Assembly (NCBI RefSeq): GCF_031010175.1
Contig: NZ_JAUAMB010000007.1
Coordinates: forward strand, 97,823 to 161,822
Reading direction: 5' to 3'
DNA length: 64,000 nt
Source: Halomonas sp. SpR1
Lineage (GTDB): Bacteria > Pseudomonadota > Gammaproteobacteria > Pseudomonadales > Halomonadaceae
Under the pieces are notes generated by a model that searched no databases, had not been told where the DNA came from, and saw only the letters and a list, made by a program, of their open reading frames with translations. The translations under genes and the position numbers were made by a program. Within the stretch, counting starts at the first letter, position 1. The number at the start of each line of letters is the position of its first letter. Below, piece after piece: positions 63,875 through 64,000 of the stretch.

Positions 63875-64000
63875 ATCGAGTAGGAAGGGGAGTCGCCTCC
63901 CCTGTCCTCTCACACCACCGGGCATACGGTTCCGTACCACGGCGGTTCATGAAGAACGCTTGAGCCATCTTACCGCGTCCAGTATCGAGATCAGTCCCTG
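63875..64000 (-). mobile_element. 3' end of a group II intron (continues beyond the window)
   Basis: Read on the minus strand, a domain V-like hairpin pairs ACCGCCG with CGGTGGT around the inner stem TACG-GAAC-CGTA. GGTGTGAGAGG follows, then domain VI as AGGGGAGGCGACTCCCCT, ending CCTACTCGAT at about 63875. This order and wording are characteristic of bacterial group II intron 3' ends, as seen behind maturase genes. The intron body and maturase would lie to the right of the window. Only this tail is visible. Confidence 0.75.

Overview
The window is a stretch of a gammaproteobacterial chromosome. The gene set, the moderately high GC, the acidic proteins and the cyo, deo, ack-pta and TPP-thiC modules all fit a Halomonas-like member of the Halomonadaceae. 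This is inferred from protein character; no 16S gene is present. Two edges carry mobile-element traces: a decayed chromosomal integron on the left and the 3' end of a group II intron on the right.

Left edge (1-2300). Two AT-richer gene cassettes lie on the minus strand, with a recognisable attC (641-724) and an attI-type junction (1266-1272). They diverge from the first 67 codons of an integron integrase (1477-1677). The integrase is cut off where a SAM methyltransferase gene begins, so the array looks frozen. A LexA-like box and inverted repeats remain in front of the integrase.

2400-7700. A TPP riboswitch controls tenA-thiC. Behind thiC sit an MFS gene broken by a TAA codon and a TetR regulator with a palindromic operator. 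They are followed by a second, about 80 % identical copy of the last 96 bp of thiC. This suggests that the MFS/TetR segment was inserted into the thiC 3' end.

7.7-23.4 kb. An orphan lipoprotein, a small CsbD-like protein, a HlyD/DUF2955 efflux pair, an outer-membrane barrel, an EamA permease and ackA-pta. Next is a vitamin-B6-flavoured group: serine hydroxymethyltransferase, a class III aminotransferase and a YggS-type PLP-binding protein, divergent from a MocR regulator and a glutamine amidotransferase.

23.4-36.5 kb. The cytochrome bo oxidase operon cyoABCDE on the minus strand, then a complete nucleoside scavenging system: deoR divergent from tsx-nupC-deoC-deoA-deoB-deoD-cdd. Two DeoR-type operators 21 bp apart overlap a TATAAT box. 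An intrinsic terminator separates the transport genes from the catabolic genes.

36.5-41.4 kb. A four-gene lipid cluster (desaturase, fatty-acid-hydroxylase-like protein, YheT-type hydrolase, thioesterase) with a second hotdog protein divergent. The block is bracketed by two terminator-like hairpins sharing 18 identical bases. A vapBC toxin-antitoxin pair follows.

41.5-64 kb. A LacI-controlled thuA/Gfo-Idh module faces a class V aminotransferase across two identical 12-bp palindromes. Further on are a CBS-BON protein, an orphan membrane protein, two adjacent J-domain-type proteins (one degenerate and membrane anchored), an MscS-type channel, an amidoligase/glutamine-amidotransferase pair, tpx, another amidotransferase, endonuclease V behind a heptanucleotide tandem repeat, deaD, two small stress/envelope proteins, a glutathionyl-hydroquinone reductase with a LysR regulator, an M23 peptidase, and the intron end.

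The best candidates for something new are the integron cassettes, the lipid cluster and the amidoligase pair.
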